A program made the translations under genes and the position numbers. A model generated the notes under the pieces. The model did not search any database and was not told the origin of the DNA. It worked only from the letters and a program-made list of their open reading frames with translations. From positions 682,001 to 746,000 of the forward strand of contig CADCXA010000037.1 in NCBI GenBank assembly GCA_902806565.1: a DNA stretch of 64,000 nt, read 5' to 3'. Of this stretch, positions 20,215 to 33,280 are shown one piece after another; within the stretch, counting starts at the first letter, position 1; the number at the start of each line of letters is the position of its first letter. The stretch is from Hypoxylon rubiginosum (lineage: Eukaryota; Ascomycota; Sordariomycetes; Xylariales; Hypoxylaceae).

Positions 20215-22310
20215 ATGTCCGTCATGTCGGGGGAGCTAATGAGCTACTGCCCGTTTTGCGCCCACCCGGACCCCAACCCGTATGCCGTCTTGCTTGTGAG
20301 TAACTAGTTAACCTAACCTACCTAGCATCCCGAGACACTCCCCCCTTCCGCCCTGTCTCACCTTCGTCCTAATATCCGCTGTCCCCCTTTTCCCCCTTTT
20401 CTTCCTTCTCATCAATTTACACCTTCTCGTCGTATAGCACATAGAAGAGCAGCACGCGGAGGGCAAATCGCCCTTCGTCGTGGACAAGGACAAGGACAAG
20501 GACGCCGCCGCCGCTGCCGCCGCCGGCCCGACGGGCGCCGAAGAGGAGGAGGGCCAGCCGTTCCCGTGCCCGATCGAGGGCTGCGGCGAGCCCGTCGCCC
20601 TCAATGCCATCGAGGCCCACATGGAGCTCCACGGCACCGACGGCGAAGAAGCGTCTGCTGCCGCCGCCGAAGATGACTCGATGATGATGACGGATAGCCA
20701 GGGGGGCAGCCGATCGAATACGCCCAACGTCGGCAGGGCTTTGGGCGGGTTCCCGAAGAAGTCGCCGTCGTCGTCGTCGGGGCCGAGTAACGGTGCGCCC
20801 AAGCAGGCTGTCGTCAAGAAACTCGGCGTACGTTTTTTTTTTTTTTTTCCATTTCCCTGACCCGAAACTCCCCCATGCCCGGGGAAATGGGAGATGTGGT
20901 TGGGATGTAAAGCTGACGCGCGCATCTAGCGGAGCGAGCTCGGTAGGTACCATAACGAGGATAGGATGCCGGATCGTCTCGTGGCCCTGCTGAAGAAGGG
21001 CAACTTCCGAAGCTCGATAGGTTCGTGATCCTCCCTTTCCAACTAAGCTATACATGTATCCATGGGCATGTAGGCATATTCCGCCCCCGCCCCCGATTTT
21101 TATCCAGCTAGCTCACGCTTTCACCTTTTTTCCTTCTTCCTTTCTTTCTTTCTCTCCTTTCTCTTCTCTTTTCTCACCGCGCGACTACAGGCGTGATCCC
21201 CGTGCTCCAGCAGCTCCTGGAGCAGAACCGGTCGACCGAGTACGCGTACCTGTGCGTGTCGACGGCGCAGCACATCTGGAAGCTCGAGGGCGAGGGCAGC
21301 TTCTGCGGGTACCGCAACATCCAGATGCTGGCCAGCTGCGTCGTCCGGTCCGGCCCCGCCGGCGCCCGCCTCTTCGGCGGCCAGGTCCCCGACATCTTCG
21401 CCCTCCAGGACCTCATCGAGGACGCCTGGGACCGCGGCATCAACGCCAAGGGCCGCATCGAGACCGGCGGCATCCGTGGTACTCGCAAGTTCATCGGTAC
21501 CCCCGAGGTTGGTGTATTTTTTTTAAATTCTAAATTTTCTTTTTTGCCGTCCTGTTATCTTTCCTTGGCTATGAGCCTCGGCCTAAACCTACCGTCTATG
21601 CATAGACTTTCCTTCGATCGTTCATGACCAAAGCGTGGATTCCACGTAGATGGCATATATCAGCTAACGGTTCAACTCTATACTAGGCGGCGGCTATCTT
21701 CGTCAACCTCGGAATTAGGTGAGTTTCCCTTGTCTGTGCAGCTGTCAACCGAACTTTGTCCATCTCCAGGCGAAGTTAGTTATGCAGTTCTCCATAGCTA
21801 ATCCTGTTAGATGCGACACGCAAGGCTTTAGAAACGAAAAGAACGAGCACCGTCGGGCCGCGGAGAACAGACTATACGACGCCGTGGAGCGGTACTTCGC
21901 GAGCGCTCCCGGTACCAGCGCGCAGGACAAGGTGCGGCCTACGCAGCTGCCGCCGCTCTACTTTCAGCATAGGGGTAAGCCTCCCCCCCCTCTCTTCCAA
22001 TCCACCCCCCCACCCACTCTCTCCCCTTTTCCCCTATCCCCTAAGCCTCTAAGGTTATTATTAATTTTCTCATTTTTTAATGTATATAGGCCATTCCATG
22101 ACCATCGTCGGCATAGAGAAGAGGGCCAAGAGTGGCAGGGCCCTGCTGGTCTTCGACCCGACGTACAGCGACCCGTCGGGCATCCAGCGCTACGTCGGCA
22201 GGAAGCACACCCACGGCGACCCCAACAAGAAGCTCGACATCTACCGCCGCGGGTCGCATTACCTCGGGAGGTATAAGGAATTCGAGATTCTCTCGTACGG
22301 TAACCCCTAA
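20215..22310 (+). CDS. ZUP1/Mug105-type cysteine deubiquitinase (peptidase C78)
   Basis: Seven exons (20215-20295, 20438-20827, 20930-21020, 21191-21507, 21687-21718, 21811-21974, 22090-22310) encode 431 residues. The N-terminus has two C2H2-like fingers: Cys12-Cys15-His28-His33 and Cys71-Cys76-His88-His92, separated by an Asp-Lys/Ala stretch. The peptidase domain starts about residue 165. Catalytic Cys226 lies in GEGSFCGYRNIQML, His360 in GHSMTIVG and Asp381 in LVFDPTYSD. Human ZUP1 cleaves K63-linked ubiquitin chains and acts in genome stability; Mug105 is the fission yeast relative. Activity here is inferred from the intact triad. The exon 4 donor GTTGGT is weak but keeps the frame. ZUP1 zinc fingers bind ubiquitin, which suggests the same use here. 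Confidence 0.9.
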
Positions 22311-22751
22311 CCAGCAGACCAAACCTCCCTTTTTACGTCCAGTCTAAACTCACATTTAGTTATATAGGTTGAGGTAGTGCTTTTATTTTCTCTGGTCCGG
22401 TTCGACCTGTGGGTTTCTGGCGGGCTTTATGGCAAGTTGCGAGTATTGTCGGCGTTTTAGGAGAGGAATGAAGGAAGGAAGGAAAGGCAGGGCTGGGACC
22501 AAGGGAGTTTGTGCATATGACTGGTATTTCGGGATCATGGTGAGCAAGGACGTCTGCATCCGCATCGAAGGGAGTATTGCATTTCAAGACGCATTCACGT
22601 TGAAATTGATTTACTTTTATTTACTCTTTTCACTTCGCCTCTGAATTAAACTGGTTCCTTCTCCATGGTCTAGTCTAGTATCGCGTGAACCTCGGATCCA
22701 TCCGATCCTTATATTCGTCTCTGTGTGATCGATCTCCCTGTCCTTATTTTA
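22311..22751. other. Convergent 3' region between ZUP1-like and ITPase genes
   Basis: A 441-bp stretch between two stop codons. It is T-rich towards the ITPase end. No gene or clear terminator motif is seen. Confidence 0.5.
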
Positions 22752-23551
22752 TTACTTCATGCCACCCTCGATCCAAGCTCGCAACTTCTCGAGCGCCTTG
22801 AAGCGGTGCGAAATCTTGTTCTTGGCGACCTTCTCCATCTCCGCGTAGCTATTACGTGATGCTGTTAGTCTATCTGTAGGTCCATGTTCGCCGAGAAGAA
22901 GTAGCTCGCAAGAACATTTATGTATAGGCCAGGGTGAGAAACTTACGTCTGGCCCTCGTACTCGAATATCGGATCCCAGCCGAACGTGGTCGGCCCTCTC
23001 GGGAGCACTATCTTACCCTATTGTGCCCCTCCGGTTAGTCTACACCGAAAGTCTTTTTCCTGCATACCTAGGTACAAATCCAGAACAATCAGGCAGGCAC
23101 TTACATGCGTGCGTCCTTGGAATAGGAGCACCTCTTGACCCGGGCCCTTGGAGAAGCCGAAGGTGGCGACGGCCTGGGCCGACTTGTCGTCGTAGGCCGC
23201 GAGGAGGTTGTTGAGGCCCTCGTGGCCGATGGACTGCATGAACCATTTTCTGGTTTCCGATGTTAGTTTCCTATTAGTCTTTTCGAATACATAAGCAACG
23301 TACATGTAAGGGCCCGGCAGGCCGTTCAATGCGTCGAAGCACAGGCAGGTGTCCTCGACGAGGACGGGCCCGCCGACGAGGGCGGCGGCGACGCGGCACT
23401 TCTCGCGCGTCACGTCTTCGAGCGTGCCCTGGATCTCGGGGAGGTCCAGCTTCTGGTTCTGCACCGTGATGCCCGCCGGCTCCAGGATCGCCTTCACCTC
23501 CAGCAGCTTGTTGGCGTTGCCCGTGATGAAGTTTACCACCGGCGTCGACAT
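22752..23551 (-). CDS. HAM1: Inosine triphosphate pyrophosphatase (Ham1/ITPase)
   Basis: Four minus-strand exons (23551-23304, 23249-23105, 23017-22947, 22848-22752) give 186 residues, the normal length. The start [12 protein letters not shown] holds the substrate-binding TGN-x-K motif. [22 protein letters not shown] is the central catalytic stretch, with the first intron inside [20 protein letters not shown] and [11 protein letters not shown] complete the active site. The enzyme hydrolyses ITP, dITP and XTP to monophosphates, keeping deaminated purines out of nucleic acids in the cytosol. All splice phases agree. Confidence 0.96.
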
Positions 23552-24171
23552 CTTGTCTGTCCTGTCTTTTTCGTCCTTTTATTTTTGTAATGAGTTGTTG
23601 TGGAAGTCTAATTAGCTCGGGTGCTTTTCAATATCTGGTCTACAGGTGGAAAACTTTACAGTTTGTGAGGTTTATCTGTTTGCCGGCTGCTTAAGTACCT
23701 GCCATGAAAATTGCATATAAAAAAAGGCCGGTGTGACGCATTCGGTGATATGCAAGCTTATTTATTTGGCTCGGGCACCTGCAGTAGCTCCAGCTCCAGC
23801 TCCAGCTTCCCGCCCCCCCTGCCCCCATAGAAGCGCTAGACAATTTGGATAGAGGCCGAAATTTCTACCGTTTGTCTAATATAGCAAAAATTAATGAGAA
23901 AAAACTTGCATATACTCTGAAAGACGTGGTTTTACATTTTAGAGGCTACTATAGATAGACCTATTATATATGCGGTCATATAGGACTGAATACCTAGGGG
24001 GTAATCATCTGTTCGGCCATTAGCTTGATTTAAAAGCTGGACAAATGGCTGGCCTCTCATCAGGAGGGAAAATGAAGAAACTGAAATGCGTATCTCATCA
24101 CACTTTGACTATGTGAAAATGCAATGCTTTTATCTCTTTTTTTTTTCTTTTTGATTTACGGTAACTTTTCG
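23552..24171. other. Region between ITPase and Fap7/AK6 genes
   Basis: It holds the ITPase promoter and the AK6 3' region. CAGCTCCAGCTCCAGCTCCAG is a short repeat near 23790. No gene seen. Confidence 0.4.
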
Positions 24172-25063
24172 CTATTGGCCACTATCCGCATCCCCGTCTC
24201 CTTCTCCGTCCGCGGCGTGATCTTGCTTCCACTGCTTGATCCAGGCCTCGATGCGGTCGACGTTGCTCTCCATCTCATCCGTCGTGTTGCTCGTGAGTTC
24301 GACGATGATCTGCTCGTCATACGAGTCCCGCGCCTCCTGCAGCAGCACCTCCATGATCTCCGAGTCCAGGTTCTCCTGCAACTTCGCCTCGGGGTATTTT
24401 CTGGTGTCTGCGTCAGTATCGGCTTGCCTCCTGAAGTTTTGAAATGGAAGAAGGGGAAAAGGGGGAAGAAGGAGAGAATAAAAAAAATCAGATATACCTT
24501 GTGGACAACCGGTCGTATAGCGTACTAGAGTCTACCCGCAGCACGACCACGAGGTCGACCCAGCTCTCTGGGAACATCTCGCAACCGTGCCAGTCTATGA
24601 TGCAGCCGCCAGCCTTGACATTTTCCTCCTCGAGCGCATCTAGCAGCTACAATTGCGCCTTGGTTAGCTTGTCTTCTTAATTTACTCCTTTCTTCTTCAT
24701 CCCTCGTCTTTTCGCCTCTGCTTTCTCTTTCTCTTCCTCTTCCTCTCGTCATCGCTTATAACTCAAAAAAAGTGAAGAAAAAAACAATCCCGTTCTGTAA
24801 TCATTCCAGTAGACGCATTCAAATCGCAACTAAGCTATGAAAAATAAAAATAAACACCAACTCGGTCGAGAAGAACTCACCTTATCCTCGTCCACGATCC
24901 AGCTCATAAAGCTCTCGTCCCAGCCCTCGTGGCACTCCTTGTCCTTCACGACCTGGTTTACCGAGATGTGCTTAAGCCCCGTCCTCTCCGCGAGCGTCTC
25001 GGCGTGCGTCGTCTTGCCCACCCCGGGCGTGCCCGTGATGATGATGTTCGGGTCTGTGCGCAT
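24172..25063 (-). CDS. FAP7: Adenylate kinase isoenzyme 6 / Fap7 (hCINAP) family ATPase
   Basis: Three exons (25063-24881, 24646-24498, 24400-24172) give 186 residues. The P-loop GTPGVGKT at residues 11-18 is near the start. The conserved HISVNQVVKDK, then IIDWHGCEMFPESWVDLVVV and DRLSTRKYPEAKLQEN identify the Fap7/AK6 group rather than general adenylate kinases. The C-terminus is acidic (DGEGDGDADSGQ). In yeast Fap7 acts in nuclear 20S to 18S rRNA maturation with Rps14 (family knowledge). The ribosome-biogenesis gene Rrp9 is elsewhere in the window, with no sign of linkage. Confidence 0.95.
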
Positions 25064-25982
25064 TGCTTCCTCTTTTTTTTTTTTTTTTTGGGTGGACTAC
25101 GCTAAGAACTGCGACTTAAGGGGAAAAAAAACCGTAAAAGAAGAATTTTATTCAGGCGCAAGAGGACAGACAGAACAGCACGGCCCTAAAATAGAGAGGA
25201 AAAAAGAGAATCACTTTTTGTTGGTAAGAAAAGGAGAAGAAAAAAACTTGGGCTTCGCACAAACTATGTAGCAAGAGTATGCGCTCCCCAAGGCGAAAAC
25301 CTTCACTTAACAGATTTTAAACCGGGTCACGTGCACCCTCAAAATCGTTTCAAGACATCTCACAACGCCACCACATACCGTACCTTACGTATTCTCATCT
25401 TCCTTCCTAGTACTTCCGAACTCATATTTATATACGGAACTTTCGAGGGTGATTTTGGCTACACCGGTTCTTTTGTTGGTGTGGAAATTATCTCAATAAT
25501 TCAAATGTTTGTGTGGAGAGAGAACGCTACCTCCCAAGAATGAATCTCTCGCATGTACAGAGCCCCATACACCTTAGCTAGATGCTACAAGTATTCCTTT
25601 CGTCTCTTTGATACACTCACTCTCCTGGCCCCTAGCGTACGAGACCTAGTTCTATAAAAAAAAACCCCCCTTCCCCCGCAAGAAAGGGCAGCATCAAACG
25701 CCCCAGTCCATGGTCCGCGTGAGCCTTCTAGTTCAATCATGCATTGATATCCATTAAATGTGTATCCGTCTGGCTCGTCCTCCGAACCTTGCTGCAATCG
25801 CAACATGGTATTGTTTACACGACTTCAAGTTCTCAAGTGTTCCGTCCTCCCTCGACGTCGCTTACATGTTGTGCATACCAACTGCCTCGCTACCCGTCTG
25901 AACCTCGCAACCCCACCGTCGTTAGAGGAAGCCTCGCGATTCGGAACGGTCGTAAGTGTCGTAAGTTGTTGACTCTGCGGTT
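25064..25982. other. Region between Fap7/AK6 and the class V myosin gene
   Basis: AK6 promoter plus the myosin 3' region. A TTTTTTTTTT tract lies directly before the AK6 start. No gene is supported. Confidence 0.4.
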
Positions 25983-28900
25983 CTACGCAGTATCAACCTC
26001 AACTTCGTCAACCGAGGCCAGTTCACCGTCGTTGTCGTCGTACTCATCCGAGTCCAGCTTCTCCTGTTGAGCGATGGCCTGCGCAGACACTATTTCGGCT
26101 AGCCTCTTCAGTCGAGGCGTTTGTAACCCTGACAAATGTTAGTCGGCCAACCCATATGTCGTCCCCACGGGGAAGGGCACTGGCAACTTACATGAAGGGG
26201 TATATGTTTCTAGGGCCGTGATTGCCCGTGGTTCGGCAATTTCATACGGCCCACTGTCATCCATGTCGACGGCTTGTAATAGAAGAACATCGCTCTTCTC
26301 TGTTACCCTAGATGCTACGGCTTTCATGATCTCTCCATTGATAGGCTGTTCGTAGTCTGCTACGAGGTATTGATTCAATAGCTTCTGGATTTGATTGGGT
26401 GACAGCCTGCGGACGTAAATTAGTCTTATTGATCTTCCTAGGATAATTTGCACTATACTCACATCCAGCAGATGTCTTGGATAATTTCGATGTCGTTCAA
26501 GGTTGCTTTCTTAAGCTGCAGGAGTTTCGTCGCTTGCTAATACACGTGTAAGCTGCCATGCAAGAGTGAAGGCCAAGTCCAGTTCGGGTCAGCTTACCAT
26601 TAGATGCTCAAGTTGGAGGGTACCCTCGGGCATATCGTGGCTCTTGCACCATTCTTCGATTCGAGTGATGTTGTAGTTGATTTGCAAACCTCGCTTCCAC
26701 GAGAGGAAATTTCTTCGCATGAGCAGATCGTTAAATGCAGTAACGCCCACCAACCTGAGGAGTTCGGTGACGGTCTGCGTGATGATGCTGTCCTCCAAGT
26801 AGTAGGCCTTCATAGCCCTGAAGACATTATTTAACAGGCTTAGCAGATTATCCATGCTGTACGCAGGCTGCGAGTTCGTAGCCAACAGCTTGCCAAGGAA
26901 TCTGTTACTTTCATTCGTGACAAAGCCGGGCAGGGATTGAGACTCGATAATAGCAGGAATGATCATCTTCTGTAGTTTCTTCTTAAGGATCTTCATCCAA
27001 GTATGATAAATGTTGAACTCTAAGCTCTCGAGATCGTGCTTAACGATTTCCAGTAGTCGGTCGTACTCATAGTTGTCCGTCTTCTGGGCCTCATACCAGT
27101 CCTCGGCAAGGAACACGAACGAAAGCATCTCGTGTACGTTAGATAGCCAGAAAGCACCGGGGTTGATGGCGTCGTCGCCATCGTAATGCATGACCTCTTG
27201 TTGGATCGACTGCATGACATTGGCCAAAAACCTCTCCGATTCTTTGACAAATCCATTGTTCCACATCTCGGATGTAACGAGGTTGATAAGATAAGAGGGG
27301 AAGAGAACTTCCTTGTCCGAAGGGGGCGGGTTTGTGTTGGGTGATGGGATCTTTAGATTCTTGATCAGACCCATTGTGACCTCCTCATTCAAGCCCTCCT
27401 CGTCAGCAAGCAAGTTCTCTAGTTCCATCTCGATAGTATCGGCACCCGGTATGTAACCGGCTGCAGGCCCACGGATACCGGTGGGAATAGCCATCGACAC
27501 CGGTCGGGGATTGTATGCAGCACTGAATCGGTCCATTCCACTGGGTTCCGCCCCAGCACTCCGGCGTTTTGGTTTCTTGGATGATACTAGATTGATCAGT
27601 CCGTTGGGAGGAGCGACGATGGCGTTGCCATTTGTAAGCTCTCCATTGACTGGGGCCGATCGCTTGGCCAGCTCGAGCTCCTCTGACATTTGCGTCAGTT
27701 GATCCCGTAACGTCATCTTCTCGTTTTCGTGGAGCGTGCTCTCCCGCTTGATGCGGTCTAATTCTGCATTTGCGGTTCGCAGGGATTCCTTCAACTCCCG
27801 TTCTTCGTCTTGCATCCGCTTTACACTCGAGTTGGATTCGTCGAAATTGTGCTGCAACTTCTTCATCTCCTCTTCCATAGCCTGTAGCTTGGCTACGGCG
27901 ATACCAGCTTGGTTGGCTTCCGCTTGGAGCTCCTTCGTCCGGGTCTCGAGGGCATTGTGGCGACTCTTCCATGACTTGATTTGGTTCTCGTAGTTCTCCA
28001 CCTGGCTCTGAAGATTCTTGTTCTGAGTCTTAATAGTACCCAGCGACTGCGTAAGTTCGACGACCTTGTTTTCCAGTTTGTAGGAAATCTGCTTCAGGTC
28101 GCGAGCTTCCTCGCGTATCTTCTTGTAGCCTCTCCTCGCCGCCTTTCCACGCCACAGGCTCTGAACCAAGACCGCCTTCTTGCGGTAATTTCTCCATGCC
28201 TGAAGCTGTCGCCGTGACCGCCACACTCGTTGAATGAGAATAACGGCATTGCCCACACGGGTTTCCATGATCTCTTTTCTTCGCAGATAACCTTTTGCAA
28301 CGGCCTGCACAAGTATGACGCTGCTGCGGATCTGTAGGAACTGTCTCCGTTGCTTTTGTCCCTTCCATACCCTTTGGATTGTCGTTGCGGCCTTGACTGT
28401 CCGTAGCTCCTGCGCCTTAACCCGGGTTGCGTACGCCCTGGCAAGAGACTGGAAGGACATAATAGCCTCTCGAGCCTCGAGGTACTTGCGACGGTAGTAT
28501 TTAGCCTTGAGGTTCTTCTGTATCATGATGGCGGCTTCGCTCATGCGGCTCTGGCGCAGGTTTTCTAGATGCGCGAGCATACCGGCACGGAAGAAGATCT
28601 TGCTCAAACCTAGCTGGTAGGTATCGGTCCCGGTTCCTGTAATTGAGCCGAGAGCTTGAGCAAGAATTTCCTTTACCAGCTGCCTGATTTCCGTCTGCCA
28701 TCGGGTTGAAGGTATTAAGAGGTAGTATCGCAGAGCGAATTCTTCGTATGTCCATCGTCCTGGATAACCCGCACAACTAATTCGGATGGTCTCGAGCACA
28801 CCACAAGCTCTCAGTTGGCTGAGGACCATCGGTCCCTCAAATTTCCATGCAGCTTTAGCCTCGTTTGGCTTGATGCAACGGATATAATGGACGTTAGTAT

Positions 28901-31090
28901 TTCCAATTGTGGACATCAGCTCGATAAGCGAAGAGCGGAAAATGCCACCGAGAGTTGGTTTGCGGTTAACCGCAACTCCGATCTTCCTCCCGGCTGCGGG
29001 TTTGGCAACAGCGGAGCCAGAAGAAGCAACATCCTTCTCGCGAACAGCCGACGCTGCCATCAGTACCTGGCGAAGGAATTTGTTTGTCGTTGAGCGGAGG
29101 ATTTCCATGTGCTCATCAGGTACCGTATCCCTATTCTTCTCGATGAAACCTTCTGACTCGTACGTGACATCAACGGCATAATGGCAAACGGTGAACGAAG
29201 ATTTGCCAAACCGTGGCTTCTTGTAGAACTTGCTTTTGTTGGTGGCAAAGTTATGATGGAGCTTGGTAACGAATTGCTCATCCGTGCCCATTGGGAGCCT
29301 ACTCTCTTCGTCTAGAAGGGAAAGAATACCGAGTTTACCTTCGATTAAATCAATGCACGGCTGGTTGTCAGAGAACTCGATGAATTTCCAATCTATCTGT
29401 TCCCGAACGTATTCTTCTTGCTCGAGTCTGAATACGTGCGAGTTGAACTGCTGTTGGAGTTTTTCATTGGCGTAGTTAATGCAGAATTGCTCAAAGGAGT
29501 TCTTCGCGAAATGTTCGAAACCGTAGATATCAAGAACACCGATGAAGGAGCTAACACGACTTAAAACTTCGTCAGTAGCGAGACTCCGGTTGATGACTTC
29601 TACTAGCCAGTCGAAAAGACTCGAGTAGATGAACTTGGCAACTGAGTCCCGGACAACGGTGGCTTGCTGCTGCGTCAAGTTCGAGACGATCTTCTCGCCA
29701 CGGGTAATAAGCTGCTTCTTCACAATCCACTTGGCGAAGTTCGCGCCGTCGATTCCGAGGATAGAGCAAGCTCGTCCTAAAGAGGGTTCCGACGAGGATA
29801 GTACACTGTCGTTCCTGGAGGCACCGATTTTAACGTTACCTAGATGCAACAGACCGGCCAGGAGGTTAAAGATACCCGACTGCTGGGCTTCGTTCACGCC
29901 TATCGTTTTGAGGGAACTCTTGGTGGCCAAGAACTCGGCTTTGTCGTCAACCCCATCGATGGTAGGAGAATTGCCTTGGTTGAGATAATCAAATTGCTCG
30001 ACCGGCAACAGGCTGAGCTCCTGTCGCTCCTTATCCGTTGCTCCGGCCAAGAACTGGTAGAAAATATGGTAATTCCTCTCTTTCAAAGGCTGGAAGACCA
30101 ACCTCGACCGTTCGAGGAGATATGTCCGGATCCTAGCACCGATGATGTTCGTCTTGCCGTCGAACATGATCTCTATGTACTTTCCGAATCTCGACGAGTT
30201 GTCATTTCGTGTCGTTTTGGCGTTTCCAAAAGCTTCCATAATGGGATTGGTCGCTAGAATTTGTTCTTCCGTTTCACTCATCGCGTCGGCGCCCTTCTTA
30301 GATCGGCCACCCGGGTTGTCTGGAGATTCTCTCGTAGCGAAGTACCGCATGATGTACTTAGCACTAACAGTTTTTCCAGCACCAGACTCTCCTGAAACCA
30401 CGACAGTTTGATTCCTGCTGTCCTTCACCATTTTTCTAAGAGAACCTGCGTCAGCTTGGTACGGACTTCAGCACAAAGGGTCGGAGTATATTTACATGAA
30501 GGCCTCCTCGGCGATGGCAAACAGATGGGGGGCTTGCGTCTCCCTCTGCTTGCCAGCGTAGACCTGTACCATTCCCGGGACATAGAGAGAATCGACTCGA
30601 GCAAAAGGATTTGTAGCTATCAGCACAATACCACTGTATGTGTAGATTTCTTTCTGCCCGTATCGTAGGCGGATGGCTTGGAGCACTGCAGCACAAAGAA
30701 GTATCAATAAATAGGCCATAGACCGGACTGGCACGAGTTTGTAGCATCGCACATACCGGCAGGTTCGTTCAAGTGGGACAGATTTGTTAAATCATCGCTG
30801 GCTTCGAGCATCGCCGGGTTCATTAACGGCGGTAAGGATGGGTCGCTGCCATTTTGTATAGCCTCGGCGGAGAGCGTTATGGTTTTGGTCTATATCAGAC
30901 TGGCGGTCAGCCAAAGTTGGATTATTGGAGGGTATTGATTTGGGTTTCGACGTACCTCTTCGTTCTCGAGCTTGAAGTCCAAGACTACCTTGTCGCCATC
31001 GACGGTCTTCTTGACAACCTCTGATGCCACCCAGCCCTCGGTGGCATCTGGCTGCCAAGCTCTCGTACCGACATCATAACTTTGCGACAT
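25983..31090 (-). CDS. myo2: Class V myosin heavy chain
   Basis: Seven exons (31090-30956, 30889-30757, 30685-30496, 30435-26598, 26536-26463, 26406-26192, 26128-25983) give 1576 residues, close to yeast Myo2. An SH3-like N-terminus leads into the motor: P-loop GESGAGKT at 168-175, switch I NDNSSRFGKYIEI, and switch II DIYGFEHF. Six IQ motifs follow at roughly 780-920 (IQRVWKGQKQRRQF and similar) to bind calmodulin-type light chains. A coiled coil runs to about 1080. The DIL/globular cargo domain lies at about 1180-1500. The C-terminus is acidic. It transports vesicles and organelles on actin towards hyphal tips (family knowledge). The small exons at both ends were placed by phase and protein continuity; the AT|A join at residue 153 is the least certain. 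Confidence 0.95.
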
Positions 31091-33280
31091 GGGAGGCTGA
31101 TGGGGACGCGATGCGAATATAGAAGGGTATTAGGTTCGGTGGTTGTCGCGAGAGTTGGAAGTACGTCGTTGGCACTTATAGGGGGGAAGCGATAGCACGA
31201 GGCATTCGTGTCGATCTAGCGGAGTTGCGATGGGCAAGAAACATGCAACAAGCGGAGAAGCATGTACATGTACTAGGCGTTAACTAGAGGAAGAAAAAGC
31301 CTACAGCGACTAGAAACATGTACGAGATGAGGAAGCAATCTTGACGGCTTAGCCCTGCAGCGGAGATGGTGGTGATTCTCACAACTAAGGAGAAGAGGAA
31401 GAAAAATAAAAAGTGAGTGTCGATATTTTTGGCCGTCCGCGTTGTGTGATATTTGGGATTGGGCTGGTTGCATGTGTAGGCAGCATGCAGTATGTAAATG
31501 TATGTAAATGTGTATGGGTTTATGGGCATGTACAATGCAATTTGCTGCTCATTGGCGCGCTGTCGGGTTCTGCCCCAGCCAGCCTTCAATCGTTTAATCC
31601 ATTCAATCATGGGAAATTTAGGGGAGGTAGGGGATAAAGGGGCGCGCGTTGCCTACTTCAGCCTAGTACAATACAAAAAAACAGGGGGTCGAATAGGGTC
31701 TTCCAGTTGCCAGCCATTTTTCCAATTCTTTTTACTTTCACCAACTGGACGGACCGGGCTTACCCTGCTCACGTTCGAAACCCAAAGCCTGAGCTGGGTA
31801 CCCGCTACTTTTCTAGGCGGTGTAATTTACTTATCAGATTAAAGTAAAGTGTACACGCCACTTTTTATTTTTAATTCATCACCGATTTCTACTCCTGAAT
31901 TCCTCCCTTATTCCTGCAGAAAGTGTGTGTGCACGAACCTACATCTTACATCGTACATCTTACACCTTGCCATCATTCGACAGAACATCAGAGCTGCTGC
32001 AGGTCCATCTTCGCGGAAGCGCTGCTGTGACATGTTGATTTAATCATTTTAATCAATCAAAGCGCAATATGGACCGTGTACCACCTGTAGGGTTGTGTCA
32101 TAAACGTGTCTGAAGTATTGTACCTGCATACATCTATACATCTGTACCTCGGTACTTGAGGTACCGTATATATGAATGTGGGATATAATAGGGATGCAAC
32201 AGTTGGATACGACGTACTCTCATCTCTATATCTCTAACCAAACAATTCAGGTCGTAAAACCAAGTGCCATGGACGAGATATACTCGTCAAGTTACAAGCA
32301 AATCCAAGCCTGCAAATATGATAAGTTCATAGACCCTTGACTGTTTAATAACCTCGAAGCGAGAATAGCTCAAGGTTTCTCCCGCATATGCCATGCTAGC
32401 CCCTAGCGTGACCTGACACTGACAGCACTGGTTATTATTTCTTCCTAATGATGCAAAGACTGTTGATATGTAGTCATACATCGTAGCAGTACAGAGATTG
32501 CAGAGAATAGGTATTGGATCGATGGATTTGGGTCTAGTATCACCCAGAAACCCATCTCTGGAAAGTTGCCCAAGTCTGGTGCATTGAGACCTAACCTGGA
32601 CGACCAACCCCGATCCCCGGATCTCCAAACGCCAGGTGACGTCCGTACGCTACCGTTCTCCAACAAGAATGGTTCCCCCTGCCCTGGCCGTGCTTAATAT
32701 GCTGTATTAATGTGCTGTAACGAGTCCAGTGCCGAGCACAGCTAACTTACCCAAGTACACAGCATTATTTGTTTCACCTCCAAGCTTCCAAAGGCCTTCC
32801 TTCTTCTTCCTTAGGGACGGGTATGTAGATCAGCTCGACGAGTTCACATTAGTAAACTGCATATGTAGTAAGCCGGGGAAAGGAGCTGCGTAGAACACCA
32901 CAACCTACTAATATGTCAAGCCGTTGAAGACAATAGGAGATCCCTGGCACTTCATGCGTCCAGCTAGCTTCCTTTCACCTATTACACGTATGGATTGCTT
33001 GCGGGGGGAGTGTGTTAAGACGGAATAACGTCCGTTCTGCTTAATTTCGCGCTACCCACCCACTCTACCTTGGGGAGTCTATGTTGAACCTCATGCCCCC
33101 TTTTTTTTCCGAACCGTGCTTACTTACCGCATGCAGTTTTCCTTAGTATCTATGTTTCCGCAAGTTGAATTTTACATACCCTAATGCGTTGTTTTTCTAT
33201 TTTGTTGAATGCTGTTTCGTCCTCACAATAATTTCTACTATCTAACTCCTACTCTCTAGCCAGCTGAGCTGTCTTCTCTT
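31091..33280. other. Intergenic region between myosin V and SER33 genes
   Basis: About 2.2 kb: the promoter and leader of the myosin gene, then the 3' flank of the PGDH gene. A TATGTAAATGTATGTAAATG repeat lies near 31491-31510. A GGTACTTGAGGTACC near-palindrome lies near 32150-32164. No coding frame looks real. Confidence 0.4.

Noticed and set aside
20308..21055. Two minus-strand frames of more than 200 codons over the ZUP1-like gene
   Set aside because: They are low-complexity Ser/Ala/Arg text opposite well supported exons and introns.
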